Of a stretch of DNA of 6,187 nucleotides, positions 5,774-6,187 are shown in pieces. A program made the translations under genes and the position numbers. The notes under the pieces were generated by a model. It had not been told where the DNA came from and searched no databases. It was given only the letters and a program-made list of their open reading frames with translations. Position 1 is the first letter of the stretch. Each line of letters begins with the position of its first letter. Source of the stretch: Lysobacterales bacterium CG02_land_8_20_14_3_00_62_12 (lineage in GTDB: Bacteria > Pseudomonadota > Gammaproteobacteria > Xanthomonadales > Ahniellaceae). The stretch covers positions 1-6,187 of the forward strand of contig PEUI01000233.1 in NCBI GenBank assembly GCA_002785585.1. The letters are read 5' to 3'.

Positions 5774-6187
5774 ATGCCCCAGGCCAGCCCGTTCGATTCG
5801 ATGGCTTTCGCCATCCGCTCAGAAACCGATGGTAGTTTGACGCCGATCGGCGATGGCATCGCCATTGGCCGCAGTGGCGATTGCGAACTGTGCATCGACC
5901 AAAGCGTGGTGTCGCGGCTGCACGCGCGCATCAGTCGCCGCGGCCAGCAGTTGTGGATCGAGGATCCAGGCTCGACCAATGGCACCTTTGTCAACGATCT
6001 GCGGGTATCGGTGGCGGTGCCGATCAAAGCCGGTGACCGGCTGCGGTTCGACACCCTCGCCTACACCATCGTGGCCTTGCCCGGCGCGACGCCAGCGGTG
6101 GTCGATCGTGATCGCACGGTGATCGGCATGCGCGCCGTCACCCTGCCGCTGACCGAAAAAACGGCCGACGAGACTCCAGCGGCGGCA
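5774..6187 (+). CDS. FHA-domain protein (3'-partial)
   Basis: 138 codons from the ATG at 5774, open to the window edge. FHA domains bind phosphothreonine peptides and act in Ser/Thr-kinase signalling, secretion systems or cell-envelope control. The domain spans about 10-102. The classic residues are present: Gly32-Arg33 (AIGRS), Ser47-Arg48 with His50 (VSRLHARIS), and Ser67-Thr68-Asn69-Gly70-Thr71 (GSTNGTFVN), so binding to phosphothreonine should be intact. After the domain comes a linker rich in Thr, Ala and Pro, including DRDRTVIG near 111-118. The rest of the protein, including any membrane segment or second domain, lies beyond the window. No good ribosome site precedes 5774. An in-frame ATG at 5801 (Met10) is an alternative start and would still keep the whole FHA core. 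The 98-nt gap from the YceI gene and lack of overlap leave operon membership open. Confidence 0.92.
   Translation, partial: MPQASPFDSMAFAIRSETDGSLTPIGDGIAIGRSGDCELCIDQSVVSRLHARISRRGQQLWIEDPGSTNGTFVNDLRVSVAVPIKAGDRLRFDTLAYTIVALPGATPAVVDRDRTVIGMRAVTLPLTEKTADETPAAA

Overview
The window reads as ordinary chromosomal DNA of a GC-rich Gammaproteobacterium. Lysobacterales/Xanthomonadales or a close group is my best guess, an inference from the GC-rich codon use, the gene mix and the GTAGGTCGG-type intergenic repeats; I could not test it. It holds five protein genes, two of them cut by the window edges. I see no rRNA, tRNA, CRISPR array, transposase or phage gene.

Layout: (1) Positions 1-3554, minus strand: one very large gene, open at the left edge, for a membrane-bound hybrid sensor histidine kinase. 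It has a signal peptide, a periplasmic double beta-propeller, a Y_Y_Y domain, one transmembrane helix, HisKA, HATPase_c and a receiver domain. (2) Positions 3555-3667: a divergent promoter region with a 26-nt perfect dyad (7-nt arms). (3) Positions 3668-4823, plus strand: a secreted YceI-family lipocalin-like protein overlapping by 17 nt a four-helix di-haem cytochrome b561. (4) Positions 4824-5111: a 288-nt gap filled with REP-like repeat units, three direct and one inverted, plus two small palindromes. (5) Positions 5112-5675: a second, diverged periplasmic YceI-family protein. (6) Positions 5774-6187: the start of an FHA-domain protein that runs off the right edge.

How the parts may work together: YceI proteins bind isoprenoid or quinone-like lipids in the periplasm, and cytochrome b561 moves electrons between membrane quinol and a partner. 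The yceI-b561-yceI cluster is therefore plausibly a small periplasmic redox or lipid-handling unit, as in the E. coli yceJ-yceI pair. The divergent sensor kinase could regulate it, but only the shared intergenic region supports that. I found no clearly undescribed system. The items most worth a second look are the repeat cluster at 4829-5066, the dyad at 3575-3600, and the pairing of two unlike YceI paralogues around one cytochrome.
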